DNA of 64,000 nucleotides from Schizochytrium sp. TIO01 (Eukaryota; Sar; Bigyra; Thraustochytrida; Thraustochytriidae), in NCBI GenBank assembly GCA_004764695.1, contig SMSO01000032.1, forward strand, positions 1,448,501 to 1,512,500, in the 5' to 3' direction. Below are positions 48,771-59,116 of this stretch, one piece after another. The notes beneath the pieces were generated by a model that saw nothing but the letters and a program-made list of their open reading frames with translations, was not told the origin of the DNA and searched no databases. Within the stretch, counting starts at the first letter, position 1, and each line of letters opens with the position of its first letter. Made by a program: the position numbers and the translations under genes.

Positions 48771-49943
48771 ATGATTGAGCTCGTGAGTCTTTGGTCAGTG
48801 AGGGCCCTCGTGGGCTACACGCTGTCATGCTTTGTATTTCGTTTGGCAACGTTTGAGCACATAGAGCGCAAACTTGCGCTGGTGAACTCTGCCTGGGTTG
48901 CAGCACTGTACACGCTGGGGTCAGGACGGTCTCCGCTCGTGCAAACCCCGCTGGCATATGCGACCCTTTTGCCTGCCGTGATTCTCAGCTTTCGTTATGT
49001 GTGGAAATCACAAATTCGAGGTCGGAATCCTGGACGGCCCATTAATCTTAAGGATCGCGTGGTGATTGTGACCGGAAGTAACTCTGGTATTGGAGTTGAA
49101 ACTGCTCGTTCCATTGCTAACTTGGGTGCCCATGTTGTTCTTGCATGCAGGACGAAGGAAACTGCTGATAAGGTTTGTGCCGACATTCGCATGACCACAG
49201 GCAACGAAAACGTCGAGGTCATGGAGCTGGACCTCGGAAGCTTCAAGTCTGTTCGCGCCTTTGCTACTGCCTTCAAGGCTAAGTTTGATCACCTGGATGT
49301 GCTTGTGCAGAATGCAGGCATTATGCTGCCGTCTCGCAAGACCACGCCTGATGGCTTGGAGATGATGATGCAAGTGAACTGCTTTGCTACCTACCTGCTC
49401 ACGATGCTTCTCATTCCAAGTTTGCGCAAGTCCACCTTGCCTGGCGGAGCTCGTGTCACATTAGTGTCCTCTTCTATTCACAAGTTTGCTGCATTCAAGG
49501 ATGGTGGCTTCGATTTTGCCGACCCAATGTGCAAGGACAAGCCGCTCGAAATGCTTCCACGTTATGGCCAGAGCAAGCTGGGCCTGGAAACCTTCAAGGC
49601 AGAACTTCACCGCCGCTTGCGTGCACACGGCGATTCTATTTGTGTCAACTCTTTGATGCCAGGAACTATTGCCAGTGGTATCACACGCAACCTTCATTAC
49701 CTTCTTCAGCTCGGTCATCAATATGTACTTTCGTCAACGCTTAATAAAACTGTTATTACGGGTTCGCACACCACTGTGCATGTGGCCACAGCTTCTGAAA
49801 TTGCTGGTCTCTCTGGTATGTGGTTTGAGCACTGCCGAGTTGCTCCGCAGCCTGAGGTAACGCATGATGCAATTGCAGGTGCTCGTCTCTGGAGTCTTGC
49901 TGAGAGTCTCACTGGCTTTAAGTCTTCAGAGGTAGACTTATGA
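48771..49943 (+). CDS. Membrane-associated short-chain dehydrogenase/reductase (retinol dehydrogenase-like)
   Basis: A 390-residue classical SDR from ATG 48771 (the longer open frame starts at a TTG). Two hydrophobic stretches in the first 80 residues suggest insertion in the ER or another membrane, followed by a Rossmann fold: nucleotide-binding TGSNSGIG at 101-108, NAG at 181-183, the catalytic Ser in LVSSSIHK and the YxxxK pair as YGQSK at 265-269. An Arg in ACRTKE after the second strand favours NADP(H). Substrate is unknown; the closest style is retinol dehydrogenase/WWOX/TIC32-type SDRs acting on lipophilic alcohols or ketones. Its TGA stop at 49941-49943 directly abuts the TAA of the opposite gene, so the two coding regions overlap by six bases tail to tail. 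Confidence 0.92.
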   Translation: MIELVSLWSVRALVGYTLSCFVFRLATFEHIERKLALVNSAWVAALYTLGSGRSPLVQTPLAYATLLPAVILSFRYVWKSQIRGRNPGRPINLKDRVVIVTGSNSGIGVETARSIANLGAHVVLACRTKETADKVCADIRMTTGNENVEVMELDLGSFKSVRAFATAFKAKFDHLDVLVQNAGIMLPSRKTTPDGLEMMMQVNCFATYLLTMLLIPSLRKSTLPGGARVTLVSSSIHKFAAFKDGGFDFADPMCKDKPLEMLPRYGQSKLGLETFKAELHRRLRAHGDSICVNSLMPGTIASGITRNLHYLLQLGHQYVLSSTLNKTVITGSHTTVHVATASEIAGLSGMWFEHCRVAPQPEVTHDAIAGARLWSLAESLTGFKSSEVDL

Positions 49944-52700
49944 GATTGCTCTCTCCCCCGGCGCTACCGTGGCAAAATGTGTTTGCACGGCTAGCTCGAG
50001 GTTCCAATCGCACATGCGAAGCACAGACACGGAATACTCTTCAGTCTTTGCGCCTGAAACATCCATGAATTGGAGCAAGGTATCCAACTGTTTACGCGTT
50101 GGCCCCCCTCCATTCAGGACACCCTCAAAGTCCACATTCTTGTCTGAAGTTTTGTCTGTGGTCGCTGCGGTTGCTGCAGGGGTATGTGGGGTGTCTGTTA
50201 TCTCAATAGCATCTCCGCCCACATCTACGGCCAATGCATGGTCCATCTCTGCGCTTGAATCTAGTAAACATTGCCCATTGTCAAATCGATCTTCTCCCGT
50301 GTCTTCTGTTTGCCTTTCGTTTCTCGAACTTGCTGTTAAATTATCCAGGTCATTAAATTCGCAAGCAATCATCGTTGCATCTTCACTATTTGAAGATCCA
50401 CTTGCCATACATACGTTGCGAGATTCTCGTAATAAAGTTATGAACTTTCTTTTGCTTGACCTGTCTTGTCGTAGTTCGTGCGCTGCAAATCCACTCCAAT
50501 GTGAGATTGTCGCAGATCTTTTCTTTAATTCGCTGTCAAGATTATCTAAAGCTGCATTTAAGTCCCAGTCATGCTGGAAAAGATATGATCGTGCTTGCGT
50601 GCGTGAGATACGCCCGCCCGAAGCATCGTAAATACAGTCCACGCCAGCTTTGCGTTCCTTTTCTGCAGAATTATAATCACGAAGCGCAAGATTCAAAGTC
50701 CAGCCGTTACGCATGAGATAAAACCGTGCCTCATCTTCTGTCACAGATTCTGGGATTTCTGAACAGAAGCGCACCAGAAGATCCACACGGGGTTCTAAAG
50801 CATCCTCTTCTTCTTCACCGCCACTTAGTTTGCCACAATCCCTGCTTGGTGCACAGTAAGGCGGTAATTGACACAAAGAAGAAGAAGAAGAGGATGACGA
50901 AGAAGAGGAGGATGTCTGTACTGCCGAGCGAGACGGTCTTCCCCTAGGAAAACGCGCTGTTGCTCTTGTAGTCTTCATATACACCTCTTCAGCTGGTGTT
51001 GCTGGTGTTGTCTTTGATATATTTGACGCCACAGGTGGAAAAGCTTCCATAGTGGCACCTGTTACATTGTCCTTCACCATTAAGGATGTACTGGAGGTGT
51101 TCAGAATAGATACATTAGGGATGGGCTTTGCAACAATAGCTTTTGTGCTTGCCACCACTTTCCTAGGTCCTCGCTTGCGAGGCTCTGGCATGACATCTTT
51201 GCTCTCCACTCGTTTCAAAAGCTGTCGCGGAGTAATATTTCGTGGGAGGTTCTCAAGTCGCACGCGACCTTCCCTTAATGCGTCTGCACCAGCATCACTA
51301 AGCAGCACCGACAGAATCTCTGATCTAGATACATGTTGGAGAATTTTGGGCACAGTTATAATACGATCAGCAAGCAACCCTTGGCCAATCTGAGAATTAA
51401 GACATATTGGCAGAAGGGCATTCGCCTTTGTTGAATTCTGATGAAAGTTTTCCAGAGAGGACAAGTCAATAAGATTCTTGGAAAGTCCTGATAATCCATG
51501 TGTACTAAGTGCGAATTCTAACGCCCCAAGACTTGGAAGTTGCAATAGTTCATCAGCACTCACGAAATTCTTCCAAGCAGTATATCGCTGCACAATCAAC
51601 TCAATCATTTTCGACCGATCAGTCTCTGGAGCCCGCATTTTGATCACGCTTTGCGCTTCGATATATTCGGGCGATGTACACATAAGCTGGACAAGACGAT
51701 GCTTTGGAATTTGAGCAATCTGATCCATGGTGAACTGGCCTATTCGTAAACCATCAATGCCGCTTTGCTTGAGAATCTCCTCCACGTGGCCACGACCACG
51801 AGAAGCATTGATGTTCGCAAGCGATGAAACATCGATGATACCGTCTTGCACAGCACTTCTTCTAAGCGTCGAGTCAACTAGGTCTTCGACGATCCATGGC
51901 GGCAAGGATCGTAACCGGCTGGTGCGCGCGCGAGTGCGCTTTCTGCATTGCTTTAGCAGGTATCTTACATTTTCATTATGCTCGACCTTGGATTGTTGCC
52001 AAAGCCACCGGCAAATCTCCCACTGTTGGCTTACGGTACGCCTGCGGTTTGTCGAGCTAGTTAGTTCTATGCAGCCCGGGACGTTCCAATAAGTCTGAGC
52101 GAAATCGTTATTGCCGTCAGGGCGTGGTGATATTTTCTCGTTGAGTCCAAGGAGAACGTCGAGGCAAGGGCCATTGTAAAGACCCTGTGCTGTCCTGTTG
52201 AGTATGGAGGATGGTTTAACCAGACCCAACGCACATCCCCAAATGGATCCACTGGAACATACAGCCTTGAGTCGAGAGAGAGCTCTCATTTTCCATAAGT
52301 CATCGATCTTAGCGAAGGCCTCATCCTGGACCGCGGATACAAGCATGAGCGCGATAATTCTGCGTCTGTATTCCGCCAGATCTGGGCCATATGTCTTAGC
52401 TGCATTTGCGATGCTAATATTTTGCTCCGTGGAAGGGATACCATCATCTGCTTTGAGCACGCCCTCTAAAATCAGCGGAGCGAGGCTCGGATGTGCAATT
52501 TGTCTCCCTGACGGCCAGACCTTGCCTTCTTTGTCCACCCAAGATCGCAGTGGGTTCTCTTTAGATAGACATGTGCTCTGAATACTTTTGTATGTGCTCT
52601 TGCTAGCGCAAGCAAGCGTCAATAGGTCTTTTTGGCTCAACGCGCATCCATTCGAAGTCGTGAGTACGAGTTCCAGGTGTTGCTCCAAGGGTGTCGCCAT
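49938..52700 (-). CDS. Protein with three UBA-like motifs and an F-box-like N-terminus
   Basis: A 920-residue intronless frame from ATG 52700. The N-terminus (about 20-45, SQKDLLTLACASKSTYKSI) resembles an F-box helix pattern, but weakly. The middle (50-480) is helical and unrecognised, followed by a basic linker and a Ser run near 600 encoded by a GAA/GAG tract. The C-terminal half has three related three-helix segments sharing a (G/D)W-x-L-x-x-A core: NGWTLNLALRDY about 655, HDWDLNAALDNL about 700, and CDWNLELAVQTHF near 905. That core is typical of UBA/UBA-like ubiquitin-binding domains. If both readings hold, the protein could recruit ubiquitinated partners. Function remains inferred. Overlaps the dehydrogenase gene by six bases at the stop codons. 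Confidence 0.78.
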   Translation of the reverse strand: MATPLEQHLELVLTTSNGCALSQKDLLTLACASKSTYKSIQSTCLSKENPLRSWVDKEGKVWPSGRQIAHPSLAPLILEGVLKADDGIPSTEQNISIANAAKTYGPDLAEYRRRIIALMLVSAVQDEAFAKIDDLWKMRALSRLKAVCSSGSIWGCALGLVKPSSILNRTAQGLYNGPCLDVLLGLNEKISPRPDGNNDFAQTYWNVPGCIELTSSTNRRRTVSQQWEICRWLWQQSKVEHNENVRYLLKQCRKRTRARTSRLRSLPPWIVEDLVDSTLRRSAVQDGIIDVSSLANINASRGRGHVEEILKQSGIDGLRIGQFTMDQIAQIPKHRLVQLMCTSPEYIEAQSVIKMRAPETDRSKMIELIVQRYTAWKNFVSADELLQLPSLGALEFALSTHGLSGLSKNLIDLSSLENFHQNSTKANALLPICLNSQIGQGLLADRIITVPKILQHVSRSEILSVLLSDAGADALREGRVRLENLPRNITPRQLLKRVESKDVMPEPRKRGPRKVVASTKAIVAKPIPNVSILNTSSTSLMVKDNVTGATMEAFPPVASNISKTTPATPAEEVYMKTTRATARFPRGRPSRSAVQTSSSSSSSSSSSSLCQLPPYCAPSRDCGKLSGGEEEEDALEPRVDLLVRFCSEIPESVTEDEARFYLMRNGWTLNLALRDYNSAEKERKAGVDCIYDASGGRISRTQARSYLFQHDWDLNAALDNLDSELKKRSATISHWSGFAAHELRQDRSSKRKFITLLRESRNVCMASGSSNSEDATMIACEFNDLDNLTASSRNERQTEDTGEDRFDNGQCLLDSSAEMDHALAVDVGGDAIEITDTPHTPAATAATTDKTSDKNVDFEGVLNGGGPTRKQLDTLLQFMDVSGAKTEEYSVSVLRMCDWNLELAVQTHFATVAPGERAIS

Positions 52701-54081
52701 CGTGTCCTCTGGACGGAGCCTTGCGCGAGTGCCTGCGAAAAATCTGTGCTAGAGACTACGCAGAACCAGCAAGAGGTCTGTCCCACCACTGCCAAGTGGC
52801 ACAGACCGACCCAGCAGCGCAGATCACTTGTGATCCGCTCTACCGGCCTGTCCAAGACTCACGAATTGGCAACACTCACGAATTGGCGCCTCCGACGGAT
52901 TGCTCTGCTTTACTTTCCTTTCTTCTGCCTAGAGGTTTGTCTAAGAAGAGTCCTATGGAGTCTAGTCTTTCCTGGTGTCTCTTTGCTTAATTCTTTCCTT
53001 CTCTACGAGAAATTACGATTCGCCAGACGCAACGTGGGGAAGATCTGGCAGCTGCTGGCGAGTTTTGCTCCTCGGTCACGAACCATGTGGTGGTCTGGGG
53101 TCAGCACCACTAAGTTTCAAGTCAAGGTGGTGAAACTTAGGCATGAAGTCTCCCGGTCGTAGAGGTGATTTGACGGAATGGCTTTGCTTCAGATTCCCCG
53201 GAAAAGCACGAGAGCGCAAGGGAGGGGCATACTGGGAGTCATTGTGATTCTTTGCGCATCTCTTTATGGGGTAGTCTCACCTCGTTCTATTATTAATCTC
53301 CACGATAACCCCCCTCTTGTAATGTTGGTTTACTTGGTTCGTTCTTACAGAATAATAGAACGGCGGCTTTCTTTCTTTGATTCCTAAGTTACTAGCATGG
53401 TTTGCTCTACTTGACGCAGAGTTTGTTTCACTGTAGCTTGTATTTGTTTCATTTTTTAGGGCTTTTATAATACAGAATATGCGCAAAGATTAATAGGATA
53501 CATGGAGATAATAAGGAAAGAGCATTCATTCGCTTTATCATTCACTCATTTAACGATCGGTGATCGTGGAGTCGTGGAGTTGCAGATCCGTGCGAGATCG
53601 CTTACTCGCTGGCGAGTTTGTTTGCTGAGTGCTTCAGGACTTCTCCTGGAGGCACTTCCCCTCGTGCAGCTGCTTGCTTGTTCGCTTACGGCAGGCAGAA
53701 AGCCAACCTCTACCAGCCTTAACGCCGCCAACAGGGCTTTCCAATCCTTTGATTTTGGCGCGTCAACTTTCGCTTGCAGAAAGAAACACGGCGCGGTAAC
53801 GACAAGGTATCGGATCAAGCTTAGGCTCACGATCTGTGCCTTCAATCAATTGACATTCTTCAACTTCAACGTCAACGTCAAGGTTCACTGACCTCGAGTC
53901 AAACTTTTAAGTTTGATTTATTTGAGTCACTTTGAAGAAAGATAGCTTGATCCATTCTCGACGGCTGTCAAGATCACTTCTTCTTTTGCTTACATTTTAC
54001 CAACTTCACGAAGTCGTACATAATTTTGTTTGGAGTCTTGTGAGATCTGCGTATTGAGATCTTGACATATTACATTGAATC
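52701..54081. other. Divergent intergenic region
   Basis: Between the UBA-like gene and LEO1 starts. A 69-codon frame at 53178-53387 begins with an ATG and a hydrophobic segment (about 17-33), and a 129-codon frame spans 53502-53891; neither has supporting motifs and I do not call them. Confidence 0.4.
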
Positions 54082-55773
54082 ATGGCTTCTGAAGATGAGA
54101 AGATGCAGACTTCCTCAGAGGCTGCTGAGGTGGATGCTGCAACTGAGACCAGAACGAGCGATGATGGGCCTAAAAACATGGGTGTTGTAGGCGAAACTCA
54201 AGGTGATGATGAAAGCTCTGGTGACGAAGAAGTCATTGAGCAAAAGATGTCCTCAGAAGGTGCTAATAACGATGGTGAGGAATCAAAAACGGAGGGGAAG
54301 CACTCCAAGAAGGATGAGGACTCTGACGATGAGGACTCAGATGCCGACATGTTTGATGCGGATGCGGATGATTCTGACGATGACGACAATAAGGCCAAGT
54401 CTGAAAAGAAATCGGAATCCAAGGAGGATACACAGAAAGCTTTGGATATCATGATGAGCTCTGATGATGACAGTGACAGTGATGCTGGCAAGTCCGGCAA
54501 GAAGCTGCTCAAGAAGGGCAAGAAGAAAGCTACGGAAGGTGCCGTAGAGAAAGAGGACGATCCCATTGAAGATGATAACGAAGACCAGATGACCGCGGTT
54601 CGTAACGTTGGAGTTCCCATCGAACTTCCACGCACAATCCGTGTTCCACAAATTACACGCTGTGAGGAAGAGAAAGCCCAGGTAGCGTTGGCACGTCTTC
54701 CAAACAGTCTTCATGTGGAAGCTAGTGCATATGATGGTTTCTTATACGATGAACGCAAGGAGGAAGTGCGCTTGAGCAGATTGGGCAAAGGCAACGTGCA
54801 TGACAACGTGATCCGGTGGCGGTACAAGATGGGCGAAGATCGCGATGTTGAAAAGAAGGACGGCAAGCCCGTAATTGAAAGCAACAGTCGGTTTGTAGAG
54901 TGGTCAGACGGGTCTGTACAACTCTTCATTGGTAACGACGTATTTGATGTGGTGTTAAAGAAGCCCCACAATCAGTTTCTTTACTCCATGGGAAACGATG
55001 AACGTGATGGCGATACCTTCAATTGTCTCGAGGCCAGCGCCATTGTTGATTCGACTCTGAGCCTGCGGCCCACCTCTGTCTCTTCGCGTGCTCATCAGGA
55101 CATGGAGCTTCGTGTCAAAGCTGAAGCACTGCGTAGCACCCGCGTCAAGGCAATGGACCTACGTCTTGCTCCTGAAAAGGAACAGGAACAACGGTTAAAA
55201 GCTCGCGAAGCTGCCCTTGCTACACAAAAGAAACAACGTGTTAAGAAACAATCACAGAGAAACTCTGGCTTTACCCGCCGCTTCATGGAGCAAGGCAACG
55301 TGTTCAGCGACAACGATGATGAGGATGAAGATATGAGCGAAATCACAGATAGTGAGGACAGCCTTGCAGAACGCCGCCCTCGCGCGCGTGGCAAGGCAGA
55401 TGCCAAGAAAAAGAAGAAAGCCACTGCATTCTCATCCTCCGAAGAATCTGAATCTGAGTCTGATGATGATGACGACGACGAGCTTGAGGAGAAAAACGAA
55501 AGAGAAACCAAAAGTGCTGACAAGAGCAAAGACAAGGAGCTGTCCGCTGGGAACAAACGTAAACACGATGACGACGACTTATCTGAAAAGCCAAAGCCGA
55601 AACCTGATGCGGCGGCAGCAGCTTCTTCCGAAGCTAAGAAGCCGGAATCAAAGGATGACAAGGAAGCAGATGATGATGACGATGATGAAAAGCAACCCCC
55701 AGCGCCCGCAACAAGCTCCCAGCCTGCTACAAAGAAAACCAAGGTTCTGGAGGACGATGACGACGATTATTAG
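54082..55773 (+). CDS. LEO1: RNA polymerase-associated protein LEO1 (Paf1 complex)
   Basis: A 563-residue protein. Residues 1-165 are an acidic Asp/Glu/Ser-rich tail. The conserved LEO1 core spans about 170-350: VPIELPRTIRVPQITRC, VIRWRYKMGED near 243, and SNSRFVEWSDGSVQLFIGN, then VKAEALRSTRVKAMD. A second acidic and basic low-complexity region with Glu/Asp-rich runs (about 410-563) includes Lys-rich stretches and ends in an Asp run. LEO1 pairs with PAF1 in the Paf1 complex, which travels with RNA polymerase II, promotes elongation and supports histone modification. Start ATG 54082 opens directly into the acidic tail typical of the family. Length is within the family's range. Very secure call. 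Confidence 0.95.
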   Translation: MASEDEKMQTSSEAAEVDAATETRTSDDGPKNMGVVGETQGDDESSGDEEVIEQKMSSEGANNDGEESKTEGKHSKKDEDSDDEDSDADMFDADADDSDDDDNKAKSEKKSESKEDTQKALDIMMSSDDDSDSDAGKSGKKLLKKGKKKATEGAVEKEDDPIEDDNEDQMTAVRNVGVPIELPRTIRVPQITRCEEEKAQVALARLPNSLHVEASAYDGFLYDERKEEVRLSRLGKGNVHDNVIRWRYKMGEDRDVEKKDGKPVIESNSRFVEWSDGSVQLFIGNDVFDVVLKKPHNQFLYSMGNDERDGDTFNCLEASAIVDSTLSLRPTSVSSRAHQDMELRVKAEALRSTRVKAMDLRLAPEKEQEQRLKAREAALATQKKQRVKKQSQRNSGFTRRFMEQGNVFSDNDDEDEDMSEITDSEDSLAERRPRARGKADAKKKKKATAFSSSEESESESDDDDDDELEEKNERETKSADKSKDKELSAGNKRKHDDDDLSEKPKPKPDAAAAASSEAKKPESKDDKEADDDDDDEKQPPAPATSSQPATKKTKVLEDDDDDY

Positions 55774-56059
55774 ACTTTCGCCAAAAATTGTTTTCAATTT
55801 CGTAGACATATACCCGTACACACATATACCAATACATCAATTTTATAATAAACCTTTATATCTTATGCCGATGACACTAAGCTCAGGTTGTGATGTTGTT
55901 TGGTTTTGCTCGCTTCTCATCACAATCAATTACAATAAGAAGGGGGGAGAACTTGTCATACCGCACAAAAGTGGGCGAATATAATCATATGTCTTAAAGG
56001 AACCTGCTTGTTAGGTATCAGGAAAGTAATAACGAATTTATCTTGTAAACGGAGAAATT

Positions 56060-58231
56060 TCATAAGGAAGGGTCATGCTCAGGTCTGAATTGCTTCCGCC
56101 TTGGCTGCTGAACAGATGTAAAGCTATGAGAGATCTTATTTGCGTCATATTGTTGTTTCTCCTTTTTCAGTCTGCGCACTTCTGCCTCAAGAGCTCGCCG
56201 ATGTGCATTCATTTCATCGATCTCATCATGATCGTAATAACTTTCCTCTTTCATGGCACCTACACTGTTAGGAAGGCTAGAGCTTCGCGAGTTACCTAGA
56301 TTTACATTCTGATTCATTGCGATTATCAACTCATTTTCGTTGACATAACTTTGATTTTCCTTGTCGAGTTTGTCCATACGACGGCGTAGTTGCGCCCGTT
56401 TGCGAACAATCAGGCAGGCAATGCATAGCAAAGCCACTGTAATCCCAGCAACAGATGCACCAAGCACGGCTGGCTTGATCCTACTCAAAACAACTTGTAT
56501 GGCACCATCGCGCAAACAATTAGCTTCATATTGTGCATATAACGATGAAGATGATGCATTCGCTGTAGTTACATTTGAGGAAGCATCTGTAAGCGTCGAA
56601 TTTGAGCAAGTAAAACATCCGGACTCATCAGATGTTCCTGATCCATCGCATTGTAAGAAAACACTGTTCGTCGAGCAAACATTATCAACATTCATTGAGG
56701 TAATTGAACAACTTGAACACTCTCCTGCTGAACTGCCTCCACAATCTTCCAGGTAATAGTCAATGTCACAAGTATCACATGTTTTGCATTGCGCTTCAGC
56801 AATTGAGTCCTGATAGGTTCCTTCTTCACATGCCTCCATGATTCCGTTTATGCATTTATAACCTGCTGGGCATGCAACTTGGGAAGTGCGTGTACTAAAG
56901 GTCGCTCCTTTAGTATAATACCCATCGTCTGCAGTTTTGGGTTTAGTAGCCCCCTCTTCACAATACACGGCTGGGTTGTTTTGTGAGCATGCCTCGCTTT
57001 TCGGAGATATAGAACCTTCAGCGCAGAAATAACCTGCTGAACATGGACCAGTGCAGTTCGCATTCACATTGATCCCGACGCCGTAGCGACCGACGGCACA
57101 TTTACTGCAAGATTTTGAACCTGCTGAGCTCCACTCACCGTCTGAGCATGGTTCTGGATCAATTGTGCCTTGGGGGCATTTATAGCCTGCAGGACATGTC
57201 CCACTACAATTTGAAGAGACTAATCCGGTTGTGTTTCCATATGTTGTTGCAGGACAATACTGACAGGTTGTAGCAGAGTATATAGAACTGCGGAATGTGC
57301 CTTGAGAGCACTTTTTGCAGCTGGTAGATTTGCTTTGAGTAGAATATTCTCCTTCTGGGCATGTGGTGCACGAGCTAGAATTAGCTTTAGAAAATGTTCC
57401 AGCATCGCATGGAAGTTTTGTGTAACCCCCTGGGCAATAACTACCTGCTGGGCAGTTCAAGCAAGGTCCTACAAGACCACCATAATTTACATACTCACCT
57501 GCGTCACATTTGCGTGCATATAATCGAAGACTATATGCACACTTCCCTAAATCAGTGCTATTATCATCCCAACCTTTCAAATCCCCAAACTGAATACCAA
57601 TTGTGGCATTCTCGTTGCCATTGTCTTCGTACCCGAAAGTTCCATCTTCCCACAGCTGTGGGTCTACATCTAAATTGACTTGAAACGACCCAGCGTAAAT
57701 GTATGTGCCAGTTGATGAAGAATCAACTGCATAGATATAATACAGCAATCCCAATGTAAAATCGGTTGGGTTGAAATTTGGCACTATTCCGCGAACCGAG
57801 TCATCAAAAATGACATGGGAATAAAGAGAGTAAGAAATTCGAGAATAGTCTATCACATATAAAGAAGAGCTTGATACGTCTAATGATTGGTCATTCAGTT
57901 CATCTGAACCAAGACCTTTTGGATACAAAACTATATAAGCAGTTACATAGAAACCAGTGTCCGTCAAGTCATCTTGAGATAAGTTTAAGTTGAGGTAGTC
58001 ATACTGCGTATTATTAATTTTCTCTGGCATATCAGTACAGTTAATCAACTTGAATCTGTAAACATAAAATTCGCTTGTCAGTGAATATGATTGATCGAGC
58101 ATTGGTTATTTTTCCACTTACGATAGGCCGTAAACTGGGGAATTCTCCCAATCTACATCAAGTTCTAGCGCTAATACCGACATATTCTCCATAAGGCTAG
58201 CAAGAATCAAAGCCACGAATAGAATATGCAT
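56060..58231 (-). CDS. GCC2/GCC3 cysteine-rich type I membrane protein, copy A
   Basis: Exon 1 (58122-58231) starts at ATG 58231 and encodes a signal peptide (MHILFVALILASLM...). A 66-base intron (GTAAGT...TTTACAG, phase 2) precedes exon 2 (56060-58055). Together they give 701 residues. After an N-terminal beta-rich ectodomain (about 40-220) come tandem Cys-rich GCC2/GCC3 (ephrin-receptor-like) modules (about 225-500) with repeated CPAGxxC and CxxGxxS patterns. A membrane helix lies at about 566-588, then a basic anchor and a cytoplasmic coil (MDKLDKENQSYVNE; ...ALEAEVRRLKKEKQQ). It is a surface receptor or adhesin by inference; ligand unknown, no kinase domain. A paralogue lies directly upstream on the same strand. 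Confidence 0.88.
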
Positions 58232-59116
58232 TGTCTTTGATTATTATACTACTGCCGCTGTCTCACATATGCCTTGAGGCTTTGCTGCAGAACTCTTTCA
58301 ACAATAAGGTCGCCCACCCAAGAGCGGAGTCCTTGGTTTGCTGTAAATCAGACGCTCGATCCGCGGTCTTGGTGTTCAACTGTTTACATACAAAGAAATA
58401 CTGTCGTGTTCAGGCGAGCATACTTCGAGAGTTTATCTTGAGAGTCCTTGAAGGGAAAACTTTTGTATGTTCTACAATTGAAAAGTTCTCGCCAAAACTA
58501 ATGATTGATTAAAAATTAAAAAATTAAAAATTATTTATTCATTGCCATAATAGTAGTTGTAACAATAAATAGCCGTTAGTTTGATTAAACTGTATTCAAT
58601 TACTTTTAAATTTGTGAGGCCACTCGATACTAGGTAGGTAGGCACAAGGTAGGTAGGAAGGTTGCGCACCAATTGTACCAATAAGATGGACCTTTGTTAA
58701 TCAGGCTTGAATAACCAGCTTGAAGACTGTGGTGATTCTCATTCTTATATATATGAGTCAAAGTAACAACAATAATCGTTTTCCTCAGTGTTTTCTTTCA
58801 CGAGCAAAAAACTCACTAAATTCTAATTTGGGTTACGCAGAAGTAGGCACGAAAGTATGTCTATAACAAATTGAATATTTCTTTAAAAGCTTATTCATCG
58901 GAGAATATAATCTCTCTATGTCATTCTTCAAGAAAAATTGAGAGCATCAGACCTACTTTACATACAAGTAAGTCAACAGATGTATGGCCTATAGAATTCA
59001 CCATGTATGTTCTTGAAGCTTCACTTGCATAGTGAAATGGTTAAGGGTGTACATAGTTCATGGGTTCTTAAAGCTATAAAAGATGTGAACTGGGAAGGTT
59101 TTTAATGCCCATTACG
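58232..59116. other. Spacer between tandem GCC2/GCC3 genes
   Basis: 885 AT-rich bases with no gene seen. It must hold the promoter of copy A and the 3' end of copy B. Confidence 0.5.
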
